In this document: piece after piece, positions 1 to 8,800 of the stretch
Layout: each line of letters starts with the position of its first letter
Position numbering within the stretch: position 1 is the first letter of the stretch
Source of the DNA: Thermoleophilaceae bacterium
Lineage (GTDB): Bacteria > Actinomycetota > Thermoleophilia > Solirubrobacterales > Thermoleophilaceae
DNA length: 18,111 nucleotides
Assembly (NCBI GenBank): GCA_013812065.1
Contig: JACCUC010000003.1
Coordinates: forward strand, 1 to 18,111
Reading direction: 5' to 3'
Made by a program: the position numbers and the translations under genes
The notes under the pieces: model-generated
Seen by the model: only the letters and a program-made list of their open reading frames with translations
The model's database searches: none
What the model was told of the DNA's origin: nothing

Positions 1-1
1 C

Positions 2-679
2 TTCGTCGCCTCGCTCGAGGGCTTGGGGCCCGAGGAGCGGGCTCGGCGCGTGCGGGCTCGCCAGGACGACGCCGCCGAGCGAGCCATGCGCGCCGAGCCG
101 CTCGTGCGGCTCACCGCCCTCAAGCGCCTGGCGGCGCTCGGCAAGCTGCGAGCGGCCGTGGACTGGATCCGCGCGTTCCTCGAGTCGGACGAGAAGCTCG
201 TGGTGTTCGCCCACCACCGCGAGGTCCTGGACGGGCTCCTGGCCGCGTTCCCGGACGCCGCGCACGTACTCGGCGGCGACCAGCTCGCCGACCGCCAGGC
301 GGCGGTCGAGCGCTTCCAGGCCGACGCCGCCTGCCGGCTGATGCTGTGCTCGCAGCAGGCCGGCGGGTTCGGCCTCACGCTCACCGCCGCCTCGAACGTC
401 GCCTTCCTCGAGCTCGGCTGGAACCCGGCGGTGCACGACCAAGCCGAGGACCGCTGCCATCGCATCGGCCAGAGCCGTCAGGTCAGCGTCTGGTACCTGC
501 TGGCCGCCGCAACGGTCGACGAGCCGATCGCCGAGCTGATCGAGCACAAGCGGGCAGTGGTCGCGGCGGCCGCCGACGGCGAGACGATGGCCGAGCGCGC
601 GTCCGTGCTGGGTGATCTGGTCGAGACGCTGGTCGCGGGGGGAGCCTCGGCGCGCGCGGAGACGATGGAGGCGGCCTGA
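2..679 (+). CDS. SNF2-family helicase, C-terminal part (5' end outside window)
   Basis: This is the C-terminal RecA-like lobe of a SNF2/RapA-type DNA-dependent ATPase. The family translocates on or remodels nucleic acid and includes SMARCAL1-like annealing helicases. The frame is already open at base 2, so the TTG at 23 is not a convincing start; the gene enters from the left. Visible family signatures are a helicase-C core reading LVVFAHHREVLDGLL, then motif V (LCSQQAGGFGLTLT, near 345-385) and motif VI (DQAEDRCHRIGQ, near 440-475). The N-terminal lobe with Walker A and DEAH would lie upstream. The protein ends in an Ala/Glu-rich tail and stops at TGA 677-679. No downstream gene is coupled to it. 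The exact subfamily cannot be decided from this part alone. Confidence 0.9.
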   Translation, partial: FVASLEGLGPEERARRVRARQDDAAERAMRAEPLVRLTALKRLAALGKLRAAVDWIRAFLESDEKLVVFAHHREVLDGLLAAFPDAAHVLGGDQLADRQAAVERFQADAACRLMLCSQQAGGFGLTLTAASNVAFLELGWNPAVHDQAEDRCHRIGQSRQVSVWYLLAAATVDEPIAELIEHKRAVVAAAADGETMAERASVLGDLVETLVAGGASARAETMEAA

Positions 680-707
680 GAACAGTCGACGAGGGCGTTT
701 CGGCGTA

Positions 708-830
708 CTAGCCGGCGCGGAGTGACGCGCTCGCTCGCCTCGGCGGGTCCGCCACCCGCTCTCCCTCATTGGCGTCTACCGCTCGGCCGACGGCCTCGAG
801 TAGTGGCTTCGCGTCCGTCTCCCAGGTCAT
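708..830 (-). pseudogene. Possible short gene remnant on the minus strand
   Basis: In the otherwise empty stretch after the SNF2 gene, a minus-strand frame opens with ATG at 830 and reads MTWETDAKPLLEAVGRAV followed by DANEGERV. It then runs into low-complexity Arg/Ala-rich sequence and stops at 708. The first 25 or so residues look protein-like (an amphipathic helix after a Trp-Glu start), but the rest does not, and no clear Shine-Dalgarno is visible. I do not recognise the family. It may be the N-terminal fragment of a lost gene, or chance. Nothing else gene-like is visible between 680 and 962. Confidence 0.22.
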
Positions 831-962
831 CCGGGTAGAGGCTCGCTGGAGGGGCGGATAGAACGAGGCATCCGTCCGAGACCGGCGGGGCGCGGGCTAC
901 GCGGGGCCCTCGCCTGCTCGACCGGCTCCTGTCCCGGCACCGACCGGGGGCCGCCGGACCGC

Positions 963-1211
963 CCGTACTCGTCTCCGGCGATCGCGATCAAGCAGGCGCT
1001 CGTCTCGCTCGAGAGAATCAGGAGGGGACCCGGTGACACGCGTGGCCCCCTGATCCTCAGCGAGCCGAATGGTGAGACGTGGGAGGTCGACGACATCAGC
1101 GAGATGCGTCAGGCGCTCGGCCGCAGGGCAACTGAGCTGGGTCTTCCGCCGGTGACCTTGACGCTCGTCGCCGAGAGCGAGCGAGACGCGATCGATGCCT
1201 TCGCGCAGTAA
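963..1211 (+). pseudogene. Degraded copy of the small protein encoded at 1487
   Basis: The frame ending at TAA 1209-1211 aligns with the small protein at 1487-1779. Shared stretches include YSSPAIAIKQALVSL against YSDEAVAVKRALVSL, then ETWEVDDISEMRQALGR against DTWGVDHIRGLRQALGR. The tail LPPVTLTLVAESERDAIDAF is shared in full. Between about 1008 and 1050 the homology jumps between frames: ENQEG and PVTR are readable only in other frames and meet a TGA. The open frame there is therefore accidental and the gene is damaged. No start codon or ribosome site is visible at its 5' edge. It keeps the intact C-terminus that the second copy has lost. The family is unrecognised. Copy order suggests an old tandem duplication. 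Confidence 0.6.
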
Positions 1212-1221
1212 CGCGCGTGCC

Positions 1222-1251
1222 GGGTGGACGGACCCCCTCATCGGTCCACCC
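1222..1251. terminator. Hairpin after the first small-gene copy (terminator-like)
   Basis: GGGTGGAC at 1222-1229 and GTCCACCC at 1244-1251 form a perfect 8-bp stem with a 14-nt loop, starting 10 bases after the TAA of the degraded copy. There is no U-run after it, so intrinsic termination is uncertain. From here to 1486 I see no gene. Confidence 0.35.
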
Positions 1252-1486
1252 GCAAAGAGAGTCGGTGGTCGGTACGAGCTTGCGTCGTATGGAGTGGACC
1301 GCGGCCTGCGGAGCGAGCCGGCGGAACGCCCGATCGGCTTCGCGGCCGCGAGCAGTAGCGACTCTCAGCTGCGGGCACGACTGCCGGCGTCGAGTCTACG
1401 TTCCGCTCTCGCCGGGCGTGAGGGGCAGCCGGGTTTGGCGGCCGGGTGGCACGCTGCCGACCGCGAGGCCGACTACTCTCTAGCAC

Positions 1487-1779
1487 GTGACCGACGAAGA
1501 ACAGACTGCGCCACTCGCCGAGTTCGCCGAGTCGTACTCGGACGAAGCGGTCGCGGTGAAAAGGGCGCTCGTGTCACTGGACGAGAACCAGGAGGGTGAG
1601 CCGGTCACCCGCATCCTCCTTCTGCTTGAAGACCCTCGCGGCGATACCTGGGGGGTCGACCACATCCGCGGCTTGCGTCAGGCGCTCGGTCGGAAGGCGA
1701 CTGCTCTCGAGCTTCCCCCGTGACGCTGACGCTGGTTGCGGAGAGTGAGCGAGAAGCGGTAGACGCCTTCGCGCGGTAG
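1487..1779 (+). pseudogene. Small unknown protein paired with HEPN gene, one frameshift near its 3' end
   Basis: Opens at GTG 1487 (MTDEEQTAPLAEFAESYS) and reads an acidic, helix-strand-like protein with RILLLLEDPRGDTW and RQALGRKATALELPP. It stops early at TGA 1722-1724. One base back, the next frame continues VTLTLVAESEREAVDAFAR to TAG 1777-1779, matching the undamaged tail of the copy at 963-1211. The simplest reading is a single lost base near the CCCCCG run at 1716-1721. An intact product would be about 97 residues. The restored stop lies 5 bases before the HEPN start, so the two genes look like one transcription unit. No Shine-Dalgarno is visible before 1487. I do not recognise the family; its fixed position before a HEPN gene suggests an antitoxin-like or partner role, which is inference. 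A -1 ribosomal slip at the C-run or a sequencing error are alternatives. Confidence 0.6.
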
Positions 1780-1784
1780 GGAGC

Positions 1785-2338
1785 GTGCCTGCTTATCCGA
1801 TCGAGCCAGACAAGTTGCTTGACGCGGCAGACCGCTTGGCTCCGGCGAGCGTCGGGCGCGGACGGCCGCCCTACACCGCCCACCGTCGTGCTGTGTCGAC
1901 TGCCTACTACGCAGCCTTCCACGCGCTCACCAGCCGGGTGGCGGCACTCGTGTTTCCAGACGCGGACGCGGCGGTACGCCAACGTGTTCGCCGCTGGATC
2001 GCTCACGCTGATATCGCGACCGTCTGCCGATGGGTGAGCGGGCTACACGGGACGGGGAGCTATGGCGTGCCGCCTCACATCCGTACATTGCTCGCTCCCC
2101 GAGGGAATGCGTCGAACATCGACGCACACACTGTCGCCATCGCGGACAGCTTCCTCGAGCTGTACGAGAAGCGCATGGAAGCGGACTACGACCTGAGGCT
2201 GTCTTCACCCGGAGCGATACGCGGGAAGCGATCGACTTGGCTCGTGATGCCGTCTCGAGCGTGGAGGCCGCGGGCTCGAACGAGGCCAACGTCTTCTTCG
2301 GCCTGATCGCGATGCAGGCGCAGGTGCGTCCGCGCTAG
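1785..2338 (+). pseudogene. HEPN-domain-like protein, frameshifted
   Basis: Starts at GTG 1785 after TAGGGAG, a usable ribosome site. Near residues 34-46 it carries RRAVSTAYYAAFHAL, the hallmark helix of a HEPN-type family (RRxxSxxYYAxFHxL). HEPN proteins are small all-helical proteins, many of them RNases or partners of MNT nucleotidyltransferases. The frame holds to about 2198 (YEKRMEADYDLR), then diverges into Arg/Ser-rich nonsense. Shifting back one base at 2198 gives AVFTRSDTREAIDLARDAV and on to TAG 2336-2338. A single lost G around 2196-2200 explains this. The intact length would be about 184 residues. Whether the canonical Rx4-6H RNase motif is present is not clear, so catalytic activity should not be assumed. 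The preceding small gene is also frameshifted. A sequencing error is the main alternative. Confidence 0.68.
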
Positions 2339-2393
2339 GAGCCTCCTCCGGTGGTGGGTCAGATTCCGGCGGTTAGCGCCGAGTCGAGTGACC

Positions 2394-2403
2394 GTGTCGA
2401 CAC
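2394..2403. promoter_or_regulatory. Perfect 10-bp palindrome upstream of recC
   Basis: GTGTCGACAC lies 30 bases before the recC GTG start, in the only non-coding gap before the operon. A TTGACC hexamer follows at 2409-2414 but has no matching -10 before the start codon. It could be an operator; a 10-bp palindrome in GC-rich DNA can also be chance. Confidence 0.25.
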
Positions 2404-2433
2404 AGAGATTGACCCAAACGGGAACCGCGTAAC

Positions 2434-5400
2434 GTGCTCGATGTCCACCGAGCCGAACGAGGCGACGGCCTACTCGACGCTCTGCGCTTGCTTCTGCTCG
2501 AGCCTCTGCCCGACCCGTTCGCGCGGGAGGTCATCGCCGTGCACACCCGCGGGATGGAGCGCTGGCTCACCCAGCGCATGTCGGCCCACCTCGGCGCCAC
2601 GCCCGGAGGCTCCGACGGCGTGTGCGCCAACGTCGAGTTCCCCTCGCCGCGCCGGGTGGTCGGCTACGCAGTCGCGGCGGCGTCCGGAATCGAGCCCGAA
2701 ACCGATCCGTGGCTTCCCGAACGGGCGGTCTGGCCTTTACTCGAGGTCGACGAAGCCTTGGCCGAACCGTGGCTGGCGAGCCTCGCAGCGCATCTGGACG
2801 GGACCGCGGACGAGCCCGGTCCAGCACGTCGGGCACGCCGGTTCACGAGCGTCAGGCACCTCGCCGACCTGTTCGACCGCTACGCCCTGCACCGCCCTGA
2901 GATGGTCCGCGCCTGGGCGCGCGGCAACGACACCGACGGCGCCGGCCGGAATTTGCCTCCCGACACCTCCTGGCAGGCGACGCTCTGGCGGCGGCTGCAC
3001 GATCGAATCGCGGACCCGGGTCCGGCCGAGCGGCTCGAGGACGCCTGTGCTCGGCTGCGCGAAGACCCCTCGCTTGTCGACCTGCCGCCCCGCGTATCGC
3101 TCTTCGGCCTGACCCGCCTCCCGGCCGGCCACCTCGCCGTGCTCCGCGCGCTCGCCGCCGGCCGCGACGTCCACCTCTTCCTCCTCCACCCGTCTCCGGC
3201 GCTGTGGGAGCGCGTCGCCCATGCCACGGAGCGCCGACCGCCGATCACCCGACGCAGCAAAGACGCGACCGCCACTCTCCCGGCCAACCGCTTCCTCGCC
3301 TCCTGGGGACACGACGCGCGCGAGCTCCAGCTCGTGCTCGCCTCGGTCGAGGAGCACGTTGACCACCACCACCCGGTCGAATCCGACGCCGACACGCTGC
3401 TCGCACGGATCCAGGCCGACGTACGGGGCGACCGATCCCCGCCAGGCGCCCCGCTCCCCGGCCACGATGACGCCCGCCCCGCGCTCGATCCCACAGACCG
3501 CAGCGTCCAGGTTCACGCCTGCCACGGCCGCGCGCGTCAGGTCGAGGTCCTCCGCGACGAGATCCTGCACGTGCTCGAGGACGACCCGAGCCTCGAGCCG
3601 CGCGACGTGATCGTCATGTGCCCAGACATCGAGACCTTCGCGCCGCTGATCCAGGCCACGTTCGGGGCAGGGGAGGTGTCCTCCGACGGCGACGACGAAG
3701 AGCTCGACTCGCTGCTGGCCGGCGTCCGCCCGCCCGATCTACGGGTCAGGCTGGCTGATCGGTCGGTCCGCCAGACCAATCCCGTCCTCGGGGTCGTGGC
3801 TCGCCTGATCGAGCTCGCCGAGGAGCGGCTGACCGCCTCGCAGGTGCTCGACCTGGCCGACCGCGAGCCCGTGCGCCGGCGGTTTCACTTCGACGACGAC
3901 GACCTCGCCCGCATGGAGGAGTGGGTCGCGGCGAGCGGCATTCGCTGGGGCCTCGACGCCGAGCACCGCGAGCCCTTCAAGCTCGGCGCGCTCGCGGCGA
4001 ACACCTGGCGGGCGGGGCTCGACCGGGTGCTCGTCGGCGTCACGATGACCGAGGGCGAGCCGCGGTTGTTCGAGGGTGTTCTGCCGCTCGACGACGTCGA
4101 CAGCGGGGCGATCGAGCTCGCCGGACGCTTCGCGGAGCTCGTCGACCGGCTGCGGACAGCACTCGACGCGCTGAACGAGCCGAAGACGATCGACGCCTGG
4201 GCCGCGGCGATCGCCGGCGCCGCCGACGGGCTCGCGGCGACGACCGAGCGCGACGCCTGGCAGAGCTCCGAGCTCCAGCGCCTCCTGGACGACGTCGTCG
4301 CCGAGGCCACGGTCGACGGGACGGTGCACCCGTCGCCTCTCGCGCTCCCCGAGGTCCGCGCCCTGCTCGCCGAGCGCCTCCAGGGCCGACCCACGCGAGC
4401 GAACTTCCGCACCGGCCACCTGACGATCTGCACGCTGATGCCGATGCGCTCGGTGCCCCACCGGGTCGTCTGCCTGCTCGGGCTCGACGACGGAGCGTTC
4501 CCGCGCAGCGCCCCTCGCGACGGGGACGACCTCATGCTCGCCGACCCCCACGTCGGCGACCGCGACGCTCGGACCGAGGATCGCCAGCTGCTGCTCGACG
4601 CACTACTGGCCGCCACCGACCGCCTCGTCATCACCTACACCGGCAACGACGAGCGGACGAACGCCCCCCAGCCGCCGGCCGTGCCCGTCGGCGAGCTCCT
4701 CGACATGGTCGACCGTACGGTTCGCACCGACGACCGCGACGCCCGAGAACGCGTGGTGGTCCGCCACCCGCTCCAGCCGTTCGATCCCAAGCACTTCACC
4801 GCTGGGGAGCTCCTGCCCGAACGGGCGTGGAGCTTCGACCGGGTCATGCTGGCGGGCGCACGGGCCCTGAACGGAGAGCGGACCGAGCCTGGCCCTTTCC
4901 TTGCCGCACCGCTGCCGGGCGCCGCGGCGGCACTCGTCGAGGTCGAGGACCTCGTGCGCTTCCTTCAGCACCCCGTCCGGGCCTTCCTGCGCCAGCGGCT
5001 CGGCATCAGCGTTCGGGACTTCTCCGACGAGGTCGACGATGCCCTGCCGGTGGAGTTGGACGGCCTCGAGCAGTGGGACATCGGCCAGCGGCTGCTCGAG
5101 GTGCGGCTCGCCGGCACCGACCTCGACACCGCCTTCGCCGCCGAGCTCGCGCGCGGCACGCTTCCACCCGGGAAGCTCGCCGGGCCCGTGATCGACCGTG
5201 TGCGGCCGATCGTGGAGGGGATCGCCGGGCACTCCGAGGCGCTGCTCGACGCCACCGCGCAGCCGGGCTCGGTCGACGTGAAGGTCGCCCTTAGCGACGG
5301 CCGGACGGTCAGCGGAACCGTGCCCGGCGTCTGCGGGGACCTGCTGCACACGGCGACGTACTCCCGTGTGAGCGCCAAGCACCGTCTGGCGATGTGGGTG

Positions 5401-5895
5401 CGATGGCTCGCTCTGACCGCGGCGTACCCGGAGCGGGCGTTCGCGGCGGGCGTGGTCGGGCGGGCAAGACAGGGGGCGAAGAAAGGCACCGAGGTGACGA
5501 TCGTCAGGTTGCCGGCACTCGCGCCCGACGCGGGGCCCCGACTTGAGCTTGCCGTCGAACGGCTCGCTGCGCTTGTCGATCTCTACGACCGCGGGATGCG
5601 CGAGCCGCTCCCGCTCGCCTGTCTCTCCTCGGCGGCGTACGCGCACGCCAGGAAACCCGAGGCAGCCGGTCGCAAGGCGTGGGAGACCGAGTACGACTTC
5701 GACAAGGAAGACAAGGATCTCGAGCATCAGCTCGTCCTCGGCGGCGTGCGCACTTTCGCCGAGCTGCTCGAGGAGTCGCCGCGTCCGGACGAGGCCGGCG
5801 AGGGCTGGGACGCCACCGAGACGACTCGCTTCGGTCGCTACGCGCGACGCCTGTGGACCCCGGTGCTCGCGCACGAGGAGGTGAGCGACCACTGA
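2434..5895 (+). CDS. recC: RecBCD enzyme subunit RecC
   Basis: RecC is the non-catalytic scaffold of the RecBCD helicase-nuclease. It splits the DNA duplex and scans the 3' strand for Chi-like signals. The protein has 1153 residues, close to the usual length (E. coli about 1120). The N-terminus, LDVHRAERGDGLLDALRLLL then PDPFAREVIAVHTRGMERWL, is the typical actinobacterial RecC opening and fixes the GTG at 2434 as start. A conserved central stretch, CTLMPMRSVPHRVVCLLGLD then DGAFPRSAPRDGDDL (around residues 663-697), is a RecC hallmark. The C-terminal third (VEDLVRFLQHPVRAFLRQRL) is the inactive RecB-nuclease-like fold. It is the first gene of the operon, and its TGA (5893-5895) overlaps the recB start. 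The 95-base gap upstream should hold the promoter. No frameshift is seen over 3.4 kb. Confidence 0.96.
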   Translation: MLDVHRAERGDGLLDALRLLLLEPLPDPFAREVIAVHTRGMERWLTQRMSAHLGATPGGSDGVCANVEFPSPRRVVGYAVAAASGIEPETDPWLPERAVWPLLEVDEALAEPWLASLAAHLDGTADEPGPARRARRFTSVRHLADLFDRYALHRPEMVRAWARGNDTDGAGRNLPPDTSWQATLWRRLHDRIADPGPAERLEDACARLREDPSLVDLPPRVSLFGLTRLPAGHLAVLRALAAGRDVHLFLLHPSPALWERVAHATERRPPITRRSKDATATLPANRFLASWGHDARELQLVLASVEEHVDHHHPVESDADTLLARIQADVRGDRSPPGAPLPGHDDARPALDPTDRSVQVHACHGRARQVEVLRDEILHVLEDDPSLEPRDVIVMCPDIETFAPLIQATFGAGEVSSDGDDEELDSLLAGVRPPDLRVRLADRSVRQTNPVLGVVARLIELAEERLTASQVLDLADREPVRRRFHFDDDDLARMEEWVAASGIRWGLDAEHREPFKLGALAANTWRAGLDRVLVGVTMTEGEPRLFEGVLPLDDVDSGAIELAGRFAELVDRLRTALDALNEPKTIDAWAAAIAGAADGLAATTERDAWQSSELQRLLDDVVAEATVDGTVHPSPLALPEVRALLAERLQGRPTRANFRTGHLTICTLMPMRSVPHRVVCLLGLDDGAFPRSAPRDGDDLMLADPHVGDRDARTEDRQLLLDALLAATDRLVITYTGNDERTNAPQPPAVPVGELLDMVDRTVRTDDRDARERVVVRHPLQPFDPKHFTAGELLPERAWSFDRVMLAGARALNGERTEPGPFLAAPLPGAAAALVEVEDLVRFLQHPVRAFLRQRLGISVRDFSDEVDDALPVELDGLEQWDIGQRLLEVRLAGTDLDTAFAAELARGTLPPGKLAGPVIDRVRPIVEGIAGHSEALLDATAQPGSVDVKVALSDGRTVSGTVPGVCGDLLHTATYSRVSAKHRLAMWVRWLALTAAYPERAFAAGVVGRARQGAKKGTEVTIVRLPALAPDAGPRLELAVERLAALVDLYDRGMREPLPLACLSSAAYAHARKPEAAGRKAWETEYDFDKEDKDLEHQLVLGGVRTFAELLEESPRPDEAGEGWDATETTRFGRYARRLWTPVLAHEEVSDH
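5875..5884 (+). promoter_or_regulatory. Strong Shine-Dalgarno that fixes the recB start
   Basis: GAGGAGGTGA inside the end of recC is a near-perfect match to the 16S anti-Shine-Dalgarno. It sits 7 bases before CTG 5892, in frame with recB. No ATG, GTG or TTG in the recB frame is at a suitable distance, so a CTG start overlapping the recC TGA (CTGA) is the best-supported reading. Confidence 0.6.
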
Positions 5896-8800
5896 GCACC
5901 TCCCACACCGACGCCCATCCGTTCGACCTCTGCGGTCCGCTTCCGACTGGCGTGACCGTGCTCGAGGCGAGCGCCGGGACGGGCAAGACGTTCACCATTG
6001 CGGGCCTGGCCGCGCGGTTCGTGGCCGAGGAAACGCGCCTCGACGAGCTGCTGCTGGTCACGTTCACCCGCATGGCCACGGGGGAGCTGCGCGAGCGCGT
6101 CCGGGAGCGGCTGGTCTCGGCGGAGCGTGGGCTCGACCTCGCGCTGGCGGGCGTCGCGCCCGGCGACTGCGACGAGGTCGTCAGACTGCTCGCGATCGGG
6201 TCCCCCGAGGAGGTCGGCGGGCGGCGCGATCGCCTCGCCCGCGCGCTCGCCGACTTCGATTCGGCCACGATCGCCACGACGCACGGCTTCTGCCAGGAGG
6301 TGCTCGGTGGACTGGGCATCGCCGGGGACCTCGAGGCCGACACCACGTTCGTCGAGGACATCGGCGATCTGATCGAGGAGGTCGTCGACGATCTCTACGT
6401 GCGGCGCTTCTACCCGCGTGACAAGCCGTCGTTCGGTCGCAAGCAGGCCATGCAGATCGCTCGCATGGCCGTGCACAACCCCGCGGCGCGGATCGAGCCC
6501 GAGGCGACGCCGCAAGACCCCTCGCCGTCCGCCATGCGCAGCCGGCTCGCGCACGCCGCTCGCGACGAGCTCGAGCGCCGCAAGCGCCGCGGGTCGATCA
6601 TGACCTACGACGATCTGCTGACCCGGCTCGGCGAGACCATCAGCGGAGCCGGCGGCGCGGCGTGCGTCGACCGGCTGCGCGCGCGCTATCGCGTGGTCCT
6701 GGTCGACGAGTTTCAGGACACAGACCCCGTCCAGTGGGACATCGTGCGGAGTACGTTCGGCGAGGGAGGCGGAACGCTCGTCCTCATCGGTGATCCCAAG
6801 CAGGCGATCTATGCGTTTCGCGGCGCCGACGTCTACGCCTACCTCGATGCCGCGAAGGCCGCGGACGCGCGCGCGACGCTGGAGGTCAACTGGCGCAGCG
6901 ACCAGGGGCTGATCGACGCCTACGACGCCCTGTTCGGCGGCTCGAGGCTCGGGCACGAGGGCATCGTCTACCGCCCGGTGCGCGCGGCGGACGCGAATCA
7001 GACGCCGCGCCTGACCGGTGCCCCGGTCCCGACGCCGCTGCGCGTGCGCGTGGTGTCCCGCGACGAGCCGTCGGTCGGGCTCACCCCACAGCGGTTCGCC
7101 CGCGCCGCCCCGGCTCGGCAACACGTCGCGGATGACCTCGCGGCCGATCTCGTCGCCCTGCTCTCGTCGCCCGCGTTTGTCGAGACACGGTCGAAGGAGG
7201 GCGAGGAGCTGGGTCGTGAGCGGATTCGGCCCGGACACGTCGCGGTGCTCGTGAGGACTCACAACAATGCGGAGCTGGTCCGTAACGCCCTCGACAAGGC
7301 GGACATTCCGGCCGTCATCAACGGGGCCGGAAGCGTTTTCGCGACCGAGCCTGCACGCCAGTGGCTTGCGCTGCTCGCCGCCCTCGAGCGCCCGGCGTCG
7401 CCGACCCGCGCCCACTCGGCCGCTCTGACGCCGTTTCTCGGGTGGACGCCCGAGCGCGTCGCTTCGGCCGGCGAGGACGACTGGGAGCGGCTCCATCAGC
7501 GGCTGCACCAGTGGGCGCGCGTGCTGCGCCTCAAGGGCGTCGCCTCCCTGACCGAGACGATCACCCTGATCGAGGGTCTCCCGGGGCGCGTCCTGAGCGC
7601 GGTCGACGGCGAACGGCGGCTCACCGACCTGCGCCACGTCGCTCAGCTTCTGCACGCGACGGCGACCACCGAGCAGATGGGACTCACGGCGATGACGGGC
7701 TGGCTGCGCCAGCGCATCGCCGAGGCGGACGAGGACAAGAGCAACGAGGAGCGCAGCCGCCGGCTCGAGTCGGACGCCGAGGCCGTCCAGGTCCTCACCA
7801 TCCACCGCAGCAAGGGCCTCGAGTTCCCGGTCGTCTACTGCCCCTTCCTGTGGGAGGCGGGGTGGATCCCGCAGGGCGAGCCGGTCTTCTTCCATGACCC
7901 GGATGCGGGTGATGCGCGGACGATCGACGTCGGGCTGGAGGGGCACGAGTTCGAGGTTCACCGTGATCAGCACGAGATCGAGCAGCGCGGCGAGGATCTG
8001 CGGCTGGCCTACGTCGCCCTGACTCGCGCCCAGAACCAGGCAGTCGTGTGGTGGGCCGGATCGTGGGACGGTCGCAACTCGCCACTCAGCCGCCTGCTGT
8101 TCGCCCGCGACGACGAGGGCAACATCCCGTTCGCCGGCCCCCGGCCGCCGAGCGACGATGATGCGCTCGCGCGCTTCGAGGCGCTCGCCGCGCAGGCGCC
8201 CGGGTGCGTGAGCGTCGAGCGGGCCACGATCGGGTCGGCGACGAGGTGGTCCGGATCGCCGCGCGAGCGCACGGAGCTCTCGGCCGCCCGCTTCGACCGG
8301 CAGCTCGACTGGGACTGGCGGCGCACCTCCTACAGCGGGATCACCGCCGGCGTGCACGAGGACCGGGTCGGCAGCGAGCCGGAGGAGTCGGTGGTGTACG
8401 ACGAGGCCTTCTTCGACACGCCGCCGGCCGGCGGGCGCGACGACGGGGACGAGGCGTCGCTTCGAGGAGTGCCATCGCTCCTGTCCGGGGTGGCGGTCGG
8501 CGTCCATGTCGGGACATTCGTGCACCGGGTGCTCGAGCACGCCGACTTCGCTGCTCCTGATCTCGGCACGGAGCTGACGGCCTTGGTCGCGGGAGCGGAC
8601 ACCCGCCGTCAAGGCGAGATCGGCGCACCGAACGCGATCGTGGCCGGCTTGCGGGCGGCGATCGAGACCCCGCTCGGCCCTTCGCTTGGCGACGCCCGGC
8701 TGCGAGACGTTCAGCGCGCGGACCGCCTCGATGAGCTCGAGTTCGAGCTGCCCCTCGTCGGGGGTGACGACCCGACCGGTCGTCTTCCGGTCGCGGCGAT

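Noticed and set aside
1195..1599. Plus-strand frames in the gap between the two small-gene copies
   Set aside because: Composition is Arg/Ser/Gly-rich with no recognisable pattern, and they overlap the better-supported frame at 1487.
2339..2433. SOS (LexA) box upstream of recC
   Set aside because: GGAACC followed by GTAAC superficially recalls GAAC-N4-GTTC, but the second half does not match.
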